Assembly (NCBI GenBank): GCA_030631415.1
Contig: DAOVLE010000166.1
Coordinates: forward strand, 1-11,769
DNA: 11,769 bases
Source: JAAEQG01 sp023133475
Lineage (GTDB): Bacteria; Planctomycetota; Phycisphaerae; UBA1845
Direction: 5' to 3'
In this document: positions 1 through 6,015 of the stretch, in pieces
Layout of the letters: each line of letters starts with the position of its first letter
Numbering within the stretch: the first letter of the stretch is position 1
The notes under the pieces: model-generated
What the model saw: the letters and a program-made list of their open reading frames with translations, nothing else
Database searches by the model: none
Told to the model about the DNA's origin: nothing
Position numbers and translations under genes: made by a program

Positions 1-52
1 ACTGTCAAAACCCGACACGCACTAATTTAGCTGTAACTTCTTTCTAAAAACT

Positions 53-78
53 ACTCTGCGATCTCCGCGCTCTCTGCG
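53..78. repeat. degenerate CTCTGCG repeat
   Basis: Two copies of an octamer close to TCTCTGCG (53-60 and 71-78) surround a diverged ATCTCCGCGC spacer. A perfect three-unit version of the same octamer stands at 2995-3018 in the same orientation. This is an extragenic repeat, not coding. The rest of 1-171 holds a small hairpin (GCGGG at 90-94 with CCCGC at 103-107) and no gene. That hairpin could act as a weak stop signal for the leftward operon, but it has no T-run. Confidence 0.5.
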
Positions 79-129
79 GTGTGAGAAATGCGGGCTAAAT
101 ACCCCGCGGCGCCGTTGCGAGCGCCCACA

Positions 130-192
130 TTCTCAATTCATTACGTCTCCCATCCCCCAATTTTCCATTTTTCATTTTCCATTTTCCATTTC
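130..192 (-). repeat. low-complexity repeat, left inverted copy
   Basis: This is an A/T-skewed run of TTTTCCATTTTTCAT-like units preceded by TTCTCAATTCATTACGTC. Its reverse complement matches the repeat at 2895-2965. The module at 145-178 agrees with 2932-2965 at 32 of 34 positions by eye, and the module at 130-147 agrees with 2895-2912 at 17 of 18. The order of the two modules is swapped between copies. The repeat runs into the 3' end of the symporter gene and provides its stop codon. Confidence 0.75.
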
Positions 193-1707
193 CTCCACTG
201 TTGGGTTGCGTTGGGGGATGAGCAAGCTTACTGCTATGTTGACGAGCATGGCGGCGACAAACCCGAGGGAAAGGTTGTAGACCTCCACGCCGCAGAACTC
301 GTTGTCGAAGTAGTGTTTCCATAGCAAGGCAACGGCAAATCCGGTGAACATGCCGGCGAGGCACCCGGCGTAGGAGCACCGCCTCCACAACAGCAGCAGG
401 ATCATCTGCGGGCCAAACGATGCCCCAAGAATCGCCCAACCGTAGGTGAGCACGTACTGGTAGACGTTGACCTTCTCGTCAATGACCAACGCCATGGCGC
501 CCAAACCGATCAGCACCACCACCAACCGGTTGACCAACATGTGCGATTTGCCCTTGCCCTTGCGGACCAGGCGAGCGTACAGATCGTTGGCGGCGGCACT
601 GGCAGCCACCACGAGCTGGCTGTCCGCGGTGGAACAGATCGCCGCCAGAACCGCCGCCAGCACCAACCCCGCCAGAACACCGGGAAGCATGTGCATGGCA
701 GACAGCACCAGCCCGAGTTCCTCGTAAACGCCTTTGGTTTCCTCCGCCAGCATGAGCTGACCCCACTGGGCTCCGGCGTGGGTCATGGCCCGGGCCATCA
801 ACCCGATGGTGACCGCCCCCCAATAGACACAGACCGCCCAAATCGCGGAGATTACACCGCCCACAATCGCCTCACGCCGGCTCCTCAATGCCATGAACCG
901 CACCAAGACGTGCGGTTGCCCCGAATAGCCGAAGTTGATCCCCAAGGCAGTGTGCCCCAACAGGAAGCCCAAAAAAGCCATTCCGGCTCTTTCCGGCGTA
1001 AAACGCAGCAGCTCACCGTCACCAATACCGCCCAACTGCTCGGCGATGAACCCATAGCCGCCCTCCGTGGCCAGCAGGTAGATGGGGAAAACGATCAGCG
1101 TCCCGACCATCAGCAATGCTTGCAAAAAATCGGTCCAGCACACAGCCCGAAAACCACCAAGCACGGTGTACATCAGCACCACCGTCACACCCACCACCAC
1201 GCCATACTTGTAGTCAATCCCGCCGAAGCTGGCAGAGAATGCCTTGCCCGCCGCCGCCAACTGAGCCGCCACGTAAAGCAGCATCGCAACCAGAATGACC
1301 AACACCGACAACGTGCGCAGTAAGGGAATACGCTCCTTGAAGCTGAACGCAAAGAAATCGGGAATGGTTAAAGCTTTCAACTTCAGCGAGCGGTCGTGCA
1401 GCCGGCCGGCAAGCACAAACCAGTTGAACAAAAAACCCGCCAGGCATCCGGGAATGATCCAATACGCCGAAACACCCGAGGCAAACGCCCACCCCACCAA
1501 ACCCAGCGTCACCCACCCCGATTCGCTGGACGCCGATGCGGACAATGCCGCAATCCAGGCTCCAAGCGATCGGCCGGCCAGGAAGTAATCCTCATCACTT
1601 CGCCGGGCAAACCGGGCGGAGTACACCCCGACGGCGATGATAGCGATGGTATAAATCGAGAAGGAAACGACGACCACCGGGATGTTGACCGTGCTTTCTA
1701 CCGGCAT
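172..1707 (-). CDS. putP: PutP-like sodium:solute symporter
   Basis: An inner-membrane Na+-coupled symporter of the SSS family, 511 residues, the usual length for PutP (about 500). It is hydrophobic throughout, with about 12-13 membrane segments in the LeuT-type fold. PutP signatures seen: YFLAGRSLGAW (41-51), YTVLGGFRAVCWTDFLQ (180-196), GYSGQPHVLVRFMA (260-273) and CSTADSQLVVAASA (358-371), where S359/T360 match the Na2-site Ser/Thr of E. coli PutP. At the position of the essential PutP Asp55 the protein reads SSESGW, with Ser61 then Glu62, so the ion site or substrate may differ and proline is not certain. The C-terminal EEMENGK is encoded by an intergenic low-complexity repeat. ATG at 1707 has a GGAGG on the coding strand but at a long spacing (about 13 nt). 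It is probably the last gene of a leftward operon, 91 bp after the preceding gene. Confidence 0.9.
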   Translation of the reverse strand: MPVESTVNIPVVVVSFSIYTIAIIAVGVYSARFARRSDEDYFLAGRSLGAWIAALSASASSESGWVTLGLVGWAFASGVSAYWIIPGCLAGFLFNWFVLAGRLHDRSLKLKALTIPDFFAFSFKERIPLLRTLSVLVILVAMLLYVAAQLAAAGKAFSASFGGIDYKYGVVVGVTVVLMYTVLGGFRAVCWTDFLQALLMVGTLIVFPIYLLATEGGYGFIAEQLGGIGDGELLRFTPERAGMAFLGFLLGHTALGINFGYSGQPHVLVRFMALRSRREAIVGGVISAIWAVCVYWGAVTIGLMARAMTHAGAQWGQLMLAEETKGVYEELGLVLSAMHMLPGVLAGLVLAAVLAAICSTADSQLVVAASAAANDLYARLVRKGKGKSHMLVNRLVVVLIGLGAMALVIDEKVNVYQYVLTYGWAILGASFGPQMILLLLWRRCSYAGCLAGMFTGFAVALLWKHYFDNEFCGVEVYNLSLGFVAAMLVNIAVSLLIPQRNPTVEEMENGK

Positions 1708-1798
1708 GTGCTATTCGATGCCTCCGCCAAAGGGCACAAACAGACCGACGCCCTACGACTTGAGAAGCCCGATTCACAAGTTCGGTGGCACGGGTTCA

Positions 1799-2410
1799 CT
1801 ACCATAGCTTCCACCACTTGCGTGGGCGGCGATGCCCGGTGCACTGGATACGCCGCTCCATTTGGGTGAGGGTTGGCAGCCTGGCCCGCAAGCCGATCAA
1901 CCGCGGGCGGGCAAACAGAGCAGGCCTATCACGCAGTTGCTGACGAGACCGCTCATGAAACATCGCTTCAGGCGGGGGAAGATCGTTATCCTCGTCGTAA
2001 AACTTCAGCCCCTCTTCCAGGCATTGGGCGGCTTCATGGCCCAGGTAGCGGCTTTCGACCGCGTCAGCCTCGGCTGCGGCGGCTTCGCTGATTACCCGGA
2101 ACAGCGTCAGCCACTGGGCCACGTCGATGATCCTGGACGGTTCCGCCGTAGGATTGATCCGCGCCGGGGATAGCTCGCCGCCATCCTCAGAGGCGGGAGA
2201 AACCGACTCTGGCAGGTGAAATCGGAACTCACTGTCGAAACCGCATCCTTCACAGCGAGTTTGCAATATCAACAACAGTTGCTCGTCGGATGCTTCCGAA
2301 CGGCTGCCGACGCACTCGGTTCGCCCGCCACCGCACAGCTTGCACGGGGTGACCATGAGATAAAGGTGCGCTTCTGCCACACTGTGGGCTTGGAGCGAGG
2401 GGATGTCCAT
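1799..2410 (-). CDS. small four-cysteine (zinc-ribbon-like) protein
   Basis: Function not recognised. The 203-residue soluble protein has no signal peptide or membrane segment. It starts MDIPSLQAHSVAEAHLYLMV, then has two CxxC pairs, CKLC (23-26) and CEGC (53-56), the spacing of a four-Cys zinc ribbon. The middle is helical and acidic with many Glu/Ala residues (about 90-150). The C-terminus is basic and Trp-rich (RRPRKWWKLW). I have an unverified impression of similar N-termini in planctomycete proteins of unknown function. The ATG at 2410 is 20 bp after the stop of the upstream lipoprotein-like gene; the nearest GGAGG lies at the end of that gene, far from this start, so translation may be coupled. 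A role in metal binding or protein contact is inference only. Confidence 0.72.
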   Translation of the reverse strand: MDIPSLQAHSVAEAHLYLMVTPCKLCGGGRTECVGSRSEASDEQLLLILQTRCEGCGFDSEFRFHLPESVSPASEDGGELSPARINPTAEPSRIIDVAQWLTLFRVISEAAAAEADAVESRYLGHEAAQCLEEGLKFYDEDNDLPPPEAMFHERSRQQLRDRPALFARPRLIGLRARLPTLTQMERRIQCTGHRRPRKWWKLW

Positions 2411-2430
2411 AAGCCTGATCCGCCGCGCGG

Positions 2431-2802
2431 CTATTCCTCCTGGGGAGCGGTGTCTTCTTCCTCGTCGGTGTCGGTGTCGGCATCGGCGTCAGCATCGGAA
2501 GTGCCCGCGCCCCTCAGCCAACCGACAAAACTGCTGATTGCGCCTTTGCGGCTGTCCTCCTCGATGAGTGTGTCATCGGGGCTGTCGGTCTCGCCCACCT
2601 CGCTGCCGCGTGGTATTTCCACTCGGCCGGTGCCTGTCAACTTCTCACCGGCCTGCGGAGGTGGAGTGGGCAACAGGTGTCGCTCCTGACTACCGAGGTC
2701 GCGGTTGTGGCAAGGCACCGGTTCGCGTTCACGACATGCCGCGGACACGATAATCAGGCAAGCCGCGCCCATCCATATCCAGCGGAACTGTAATCGTAGC
2801 AT
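2431..2802 (-). CDS. small acidic lipoprotein-like protein
   Basis: 123 residues, no recognised family. The N-terminus MLRLQFRWIWMGAACLIIVS looks like a signal sequence and is followed by AAC (Cys23), so it may be a lipoprotein. The residue at -3 would be Ser rather than the usual Leu, and cleavage at Cys15 is also conceivable. The body is low in predicted structure (PTPPPQAGEK near 46-55), then ISSFVGWLRG, then a strongly acidic tail of alternating Asp/Ala and Asp/Thr ending EEEDTAPQEE, encoded by a degenerate hexamer repeat. GAGGAG six bases before the ATG on the coding strand and a promoter about 40 bp further up support the start. It is the first gene of the leftward operon. The low-complexity body leaves some doubt that it is an old conserved protein. 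Confidence 0.6.
   Translation of the reverse strand: MLRLQFRWIWMGAACLIIVSAACREREPVPCHNRDLGSQERHLLPTPPPQAGEKLTGTGRVEIPRGSEVGETDSPDDTLIEEDSRKGAISSFVGWLRGAGTSDADADADTDTDEEEDTAPQEE
2462..2500. repeat. degenerate 6-bp coding tandem repeat
   Basis: Hexamers of the type GTCGGT, GTCGGC, ATCGGC and GTCAGC follow one another on the plus strand. Read on the minus strand they encode the alternating Asp-Ala/Asp-Thr stretch in the lipoprotein-like gene's tail. The period is a multiple of three, so copy-number change would keep the frame. Confidence 0.6.
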
Positions 2803-2840
2803 CGGTCGCTCCTCAACATTCGTGCTGCGGCCAAAGCGTT

Positions 2841-2869
2841 AGCATATTTGCCCGAACCCCAAGAGTCAA
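2841..2869 (-). promoter_or_regulatory. sigma70-type promoter of the leftward operon
   Basis: On the minus strand, TTGACT (complement of 2864-2869) is followed by a 17-bp spacer and TATGCT (complement of 2841-2846). That is 5/6 and 4/6 matches to the -35/-10 consensus at optimal spacing. It predicts transcription starting near 2834, about 30 nt before the ATG at 2802, with the GAGGAG ribosome site at 2809-2814 in between. It should drive the lipoprotein-like gene, the four-Cys gene and probably putP. Confidence 0.6.
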
Positions 2870-2894
2870 ACGCCAACCTAATCGGCGGCGGGAA

Positions 2895-2965
2895 GACGTG
2901 ATGAATTGAGAATTGAGAATGGAGAATTGAGAAAATGAAAAATGGAAAATGGGGGGAGGGGAGAC
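2895..2965 (+). repeat. low-complexity repeat, right inverted copy
   Basis: A purine-rich run of GAATTGAGAA and AAAAATGGAAAATGG units. It is the inverted partner of the repeat at 130-192: module 2932-2965 matches the complement of 145-178 (32/34) and module 2895-2912 matches the complement of 130-147 (17/18), in swapped order. It sits just upstream of the leftward promoter, so the two copies bracket the three-gene operon. Confidence 0.75.
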
Positions 2966-2994
2966 ATTGTCGTTGGATGCACTTCCTTCCTTCT

Positions 2995-3018
2995 TCTCTG
3001 CGTCTCTGCGTCTCTGCG
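2995..3018. repeat. three tandem TCTCTGCG octamers
   Basis: Three perfect copies of TCTCTGCG lie at 2995-3002, 3003-3010 and 3011-3018. Read on the minus strand this gives the peptide NAETQRRR, which is best treated as a translated repeat rather than a gene. A degenerate relative lies at 53-78. Confidence 0.8.
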
Positions 3019-3067
3019 TTCATAAAATATGGAACGTGAAAACCTGAGAAAACGGCGTAATTACAGT

Positions 3068-3126
3068 TGTAGGGCGGGTTCTACCCGCCTTTGTAGCATA
3101 GTGCGGCGGGTGGAACCCGCCCTACA
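3068..3126. repeat. long extragenic palindrome made of two nested hairpins
   Basis: The left arm 3068-3089 (starts TGTAGGGCGGGT) and right arm 3105-3126 (ends ACCCGCCCTACA) are complementary over 22 bp with one mismatch, around a 15-nt loop. Each arm is also its own hairpin: GGCGGGT-TCT-ACCCGCC and GGCGGGT-GGA-ACCCGCC. The element can therefore form one long stem or two short ones, as in REP/BIME doublets. No T-run follows, so it is not an obvious terminator. It lies between divergent promoters. Confidence 0.85.
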
Positions 3127-3145
3127 GGATTTCCCGAAAAGGGCC

Positions 3146-3183
3146 TTGCATCCAATGGGCAACCCGCTATAATGTCCTATAAT
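3146..3183 (+). promoter_or_regulatory. candidate promoter with duplicated TATAAT
   Basis: A perfect TATAAT at 3168-3173 is repeated at 3178-3183 within a direct repeat of CTATAATGT. A weak -35 (TTGCAT, 3146-3151, 3/6) stands 16 bp before the first -10; the second has no good -35. It lies about 50-60 bp before the GTG at 3231 and could drive the Lnt-like ORF. Confidence 0.4.
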
Positions 3184-3230
3184 GTTGGTCGGGCAATAAA
3201 CGCATTAGACAACTCCTTGTTGAGGCCGGA

Positions 3231-3947
3231 GTGGAGTTGGGAAGGAAGCGCAACAATTCTGCCTGTGGTGCGCAATGGTGGTCTGGGGCTGTTGGATCGG
3301 CACTGCTGAGTGCTTTGATCATCCTCAGCGCGCTGCTGATGGCGGCTGCGGTGGGGTCACGTAGCCAGGGTTGGCTGGCGTGGATCGGTCTGCTGCCCCT
3401 CTTTTTGGCCATTCGCGTATCGAGTGTGCACGTAGCAGCAGCCTACGGTTTGCTGTGGGGCACTGTGCTGCACGTGTTCTTGTCGGCGTTTTCGCCGTCA
3501 GCCCTTCCCTGCGGTGTAGCCTCGTGGCTTTTGCTGCCATGCGTTACCGGCGTGTACGCCGGCGGGTCGGCCTGGCTCACCCGTCGGATCGGTTTTAGCC
3601 CCTTCGTGCTGGGCGTCGGCTGGATCGGGGTGGAATTGGCCTCCACGCCGCTGGGCTTGCGTTACGGCCTGCTGGCAGGTGCCCAAGGCGACGGTGCACT
3701 CCTGGACGTCGTCGGCAAACTCCTGGGTTATGTCTTCGTAGCCTTCCTGATGGCCTCCGTCAACGCTTCGCTGCTGGTTGTTCTAAGCCACGCACGCTTG
3801 AGCATTTCCCGCCAGAGGTCGTCGGCAGGATTGCCCGGCACCGGAGGATGTTGCCCGTCCCAGACATTCTTGTGGATTCAGCTTTTCGCTCTTCACCAAT
3901 CCTACCCGCGCGCGCCTCCGATTCAGGGCGCCGCCATGAATATGTAG
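3231..3947 (+). CDS. truncated Lnt-like membrane protein (apolipoprotein N-acyltransferase N-terminal half)
   Basis: 238 residues starting with GTG. About six hydrophobic segments lie between residues 18 and 186. The pattern matches the N-terminal membrane domain of Lnt, the enzyme that N-acylates lipoproteins: GWLAWIGLLPLFLAIR (47-62), an aromatic/acidic WIGVE (131-135) as in the Lnt W-x-x-x-E segment, then RYGLLAGAQGDG (144-155) and a Gly-rich helix ending MASVNASLLVVL (174-185). The periplasmic carbon-nitrogen hydrolase domain with the Glu-Lys-Cys triad, which follows in real Lnt (about 500 residues), is absent. The last about 50 residues (SSAGLPGTGGCC onward) look like translated noncoding DNA, and the stop lies inside a palindromic repeat. 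It is probably a decayed or truncated gene, or else a stand-alone membrane domain. The family call is from motif pattern only. Confidence 0.55.
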   Translation: MELGRKRNNSACGAQWWSGAVGSALLSALIILSALLMAAAVGSRSQGWLAWIGLLPLFLAIRVSSVHVAAAYGLLWGTVLHVFLSAFSPSALPCGVASWLLLPCVTGVYAGGSAWLTRRIGFSPFVLGVGWIGVELASTPLGLRYGLLAGAQGDGALLDVVGKLLGYVFVAFLMASVNASLLVVLSHARLSISRQRSSAGLPGTGGCCPSQTFLWIQLFALHQSYPRAPPIQGAAMNM

Positions 3948-3977
3948 GATGTGATGGGCGATGCCCATCCTAACATA
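3941..3977. repeat. palindromic repeat overlapping the Lnt-like stop codon
   Basis: ATGGGC (3954-3959) pairs with GCCCAT (3963-3968) across a 3-nt loop. The stem is extended with bulges by TATGTAGG on the left and CCTAACATA on the right. The TAG stop of the Lnt-like ORF (3945-3947) is inside the left arm. It could double as a weak terminator, but no T-run follows. Confidence 0.65.
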
Positions 3978-4036
3978 GTTCCATACACGTTCGAACGAGA
4001 GTAACTCAAATATCACATCGCAAGGAGATAACAGTT

Positions 4037-5803
4037 ATGAAACTGAACCGAAACACGTTCTTGGGTCGAGTTTTACTTTGCTGCCTGGCGGGGATGTTGT
4101 GTGGGCTTTTCCCGATGCAGGCACTGGGCGAGGAGAGACTTCGGCTCGCCCCCGGGGAGCAAAACTGGGAACCGCCAAAAGATGCAGAGGCTCGTCAGCC
4201 GGGTTATATGCGAATCTGGGACCTAAACAACCCCGGAGTCAACGCGAACTTGATGGTGGAGTACGTCCTGGGTAGGCGACTGACCAACCTGCCTCCCGGG
4301 GTTGCGGTCGGCGGTATAGCATATGCCGGCGCCGGGGTCGCTGGAGGTGTATTTACCAATGGGTGGAACGCTATCCGCACTCCCAGGGGCATGATTCTCA
4401 GTAGCGGCAGAGTCGATTGGGCGAAAGGTGGGCCTGCCTGGTGGAACAACACCGATTCCGTAGCGAGAAACAACGGGCAACCGGGCGATCCCATGCTGAA
4501 CCCCCTGGCGGCACCTTGGGGCACCTTTGACCGCGCCCGTTTGCAGTTCACTATTACGAACAACAGCGGAGTGAACCATTTTCTCTGGCTCAGGTTCGTC
4601 TTCGCCTCAGACGAGTCCAATGAGTGGATCTTCCGGTATAACGACGTCTGCGGGATATTCGTCAACGGCGTCAACATTGCCCGGGCTCGACCGAATCTGA
4701 ATTTCAAAACCTGGCCATGGTGGTGGTGGGGTTGGTGGCATTGGGGGCGAAACGTAAGCGTCGACAATGTCAACGGCGGCAGTCCCTTCTGTAACTGGAG
4801 AAACGCAAGAAACCCCGGCCTCTATATCAACAACGATTGCAGTGACGGGTGGGGAGGGCATCCCTGTAATCCCGCCCGCCAGATGGAGGCGGACGGGGTG
4901 ACGCTACGAAGGGGATGGTGGCCTTGGCCTTGGCCGGTGTGGCCCAGGCCTCTGCGAACCACACCATACCCGGTAGTGCTACAACCAGGCCAGGCATACA
5001 ACATCGTATTGGCGGTGGCTGACACGAGGGATCCTGTCTGGGACTCGTGGCTCTTCGTCAGGGGTGCGCTGGCAAGTGACGAAGCCGGAGCGTGCTGCTA
5101 CTGCGATGGCGATGAGTGCCACTGCGAGGACGGAGTCACCCTCTATGATTGCACGACCAACGGTGGCGATTGGACCATGGACGAGACCTGTATCACTCTC
5201 GACCCGCCTTGTGGAAACACCGAGGGGGTATGCTACCTCCCCGAGGGCAACTGCCTTGAGATATCAGACGCCGCCTGTGCCTATGAAGGCGGGTATTTCA
5301 ACACCGAAACCCTGATCTGTAGTGACCAGATGGGTGCCTGCTGCACGGATGATGGCGTATGCCATTTGGCCACCGAGGATTTCTGCCTTCTGGCTGAGGG
5401 AACGTACGGTGGCGATGGGAGCGAGTGCAGCCTGCCCGGTGCCTGTACGCTCCCTGACGGGGCGTGCATCGAGGAAACCACGGCAAGTTGCTGTGCCGGA
5501 GCCGGTGGAACGTATCTAGGTGAGGGGGAACCATGTCCTCCCATCATCGACGGTGCTTGCTGTTTGTCTGGTGGTTCGTGTAGCGAACTCCCGGAATCGG
5601 AATGCGAAGCGACGGGCGGTACGTTCCAGGGCGCAGGGAGCGTATGCCTCGGCGACAACAATGGCGACGGTATCGATGACGCCTGCGACCCGCACGAGCC
5701 TATCCCGACCATCTCCGAATGGGGTCTGATCGGTTTGGCGCTGTTGCTGTGCGTTGCCGGAGCGGCGGTTTTTGCCCGTCGTCGGAAGGCGACAGCGGCG
5801 TGA
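4037..5803 (+). CDS. secreted choice-of-anchor L protein with Cys-rich repeats and IPTL-CTERM sorting tail
   Basis: 588 residues. AAGGAG at 4022-4027, nine bases before the ATG, fixes the start. A signal peptide (basic MKLNRN, hydrophobic core to about 28) probably ends at ALG|EE (31/32). Residues 60-346 follow the choice-of-anchor L pattern: GVAGGVFTNG (100-109), RGMILSSGRV (117-126), LRFVFASDESNEW (185-197), NDVCGIFVNG (202-211), SVDNVN (241-246), EADGVTL (284-290), QAYNIVLAVADT (319-330), DSWLFVRGAL (336-345). Two Trp-rich stretches are inserted (226-236 and 294-302). Five Cys-rich units starting GACC/GVC/GAC occupy 351-537, then a calcium-binding-like DNNGDGIDDACD (540-551). The C-terminus has IPTISEWG (556-563), a hydrophobic helix and RRRK, matching the IPTLxxWG-CTERM signal recognised by exosortase H; no exosortase gene is in the window. 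Likely a surface or matrix protein; ligand unknown. Confidence 0.88.
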   Translation: MKLNRNTFLGRVLLCCLAGMLCGLFPMQALGEERLRLAPGEQNWEPPKDAEARQPGYMRIWDLNNPGVNANLMVEYVLGRRLTNLPPGVAVGGIAYAGAGVAGGVFTNGWNAIRTPRGMILSSGRVDWAKGGPAWWNNTDSVARNNGQPGDPMLNPLAAPWGTFDRARLQFTITNNSGVNHFLWLRFVFASDESNEWIFRYNDVCGIFVNGVNIARARPNLNFKTWPWWWWGWWHWGRNVSVDNVNGGSPFCNWRNARNPGLYINNDCSDGWGGHPCNPARQMEADGVTLRRGWWPWPWPVWPRPLRTTPYPVVLQPGQAYNIVLAVADTRDPVWDSWLFVRGALASDEAGACCYCDGDECHCEDGVTLYDCTTNGGDWTMDETCITLDPPCGNTEGVCYLPEGNCLEISDAACAYEGGYFNTETLICSDQMGACCTDDGVCHLATEDFCLLAEGTYGGDGSECSLPGACTLPDGACIEETTASCCAGAGGTYLGEGEPCPPIIDGACCLSGGSCSELPESECEATGGTFQGAGSVCLGDNNGDGIDDACDPHEPIPTISEWGLIGLALLLCVAGAAVFARRRKATAA

Positions 5804-5829
5804 TGCGGCGATTGGGGAGAGGTGAATTA

Positions 5830-5860
5830 GTGCTTCGTTACCGTTGATTCGACGGAGCAC
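5830..5860 (+). terminator. hairpin just downstream of the sorted surface protein gene
   Basis: GTGCTTCGT (5830-5838) pairs with ACGGAGCAC (5852-5860), with one wobble pair and a 13-nt loop, starting 27 nt after the stop codon. There is no T-run, so this is a weak intrinsic-terminator candidate. Confidence 0.35.
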
Positions 5861-5869
5861 CGACGCGCG

Positions 5870-5972
5870 GGTGCCCCGCCCTCTCTGAGGGTGGGGGACA
5901 GATTGACTTGCGAAGGTGGGCCGGGCTTCGAGTCAGTCTGTCACCCCATCTTTCGGAACGGGAGGGGGCACC
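5870..5972. repeat. long imperfect inverted repeat
   Basis: The left arm 5870-5915 (starts GGTGCCCCGCCC, ends GACTTGCGAAG) and right arm 5926-5972 (starts CTTCGAGTCAGTC, ends GGGGGCACC) are about 46 bp, imperfectly complementary, and separated by 10 nt. The left arm alone also folds: CCCCGCCCTC (5874-5883), loop TCT, GAGGGTGGGG (5887-5896). It resembles a MITE-like or extragenic palindromic element; no target-site duplication was seen by eye. Confidence 0.7.
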
Positions 5973-6015
5973 TGCGCTGCCATGAGTTCTCCAATCAGCG
6001 GGTGCCCATCCCGAC

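Noticed and set aside
88..324. 78-residue plus-strand ORF
   Set aside because: It consists of the low-complexity repeat followed by the antisense of putP, with no family features.
541..1323. 260-residue plus-strand ORF opposite putP
   Set aside because: Antisense shadow of a well-supported symporter gene; composition is His/Gln/Arg-rich and not protein-like.
2620..2680. PTPPPQAGEKLTG segment as evidence that the lipoprotein-like gene is a translated intergenic repeat
   Set aside because: The stretch resembles peptides from intergenic repeats, but promoter, ribosome site, signal-like N-terminus and operon placement together favour a real gene, so it was kept at moderate confidence.
2754..3023. 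89-residue minus-strand ORF starting NAETQRRREEGRK
   Set aside because: Its N-terminal half is translation of the TCTCTGCG and low-complexity repeats, and the rest overlaps the operon promoter and the lipoprotein-like gene start.
4204..4773. 189-residue minus-strand ORF opposite the choice-of-anchor L domain
   Set aside because: Antisense shadow; the plus-strand frame has signal peptide, domain motifs and ribosome site.
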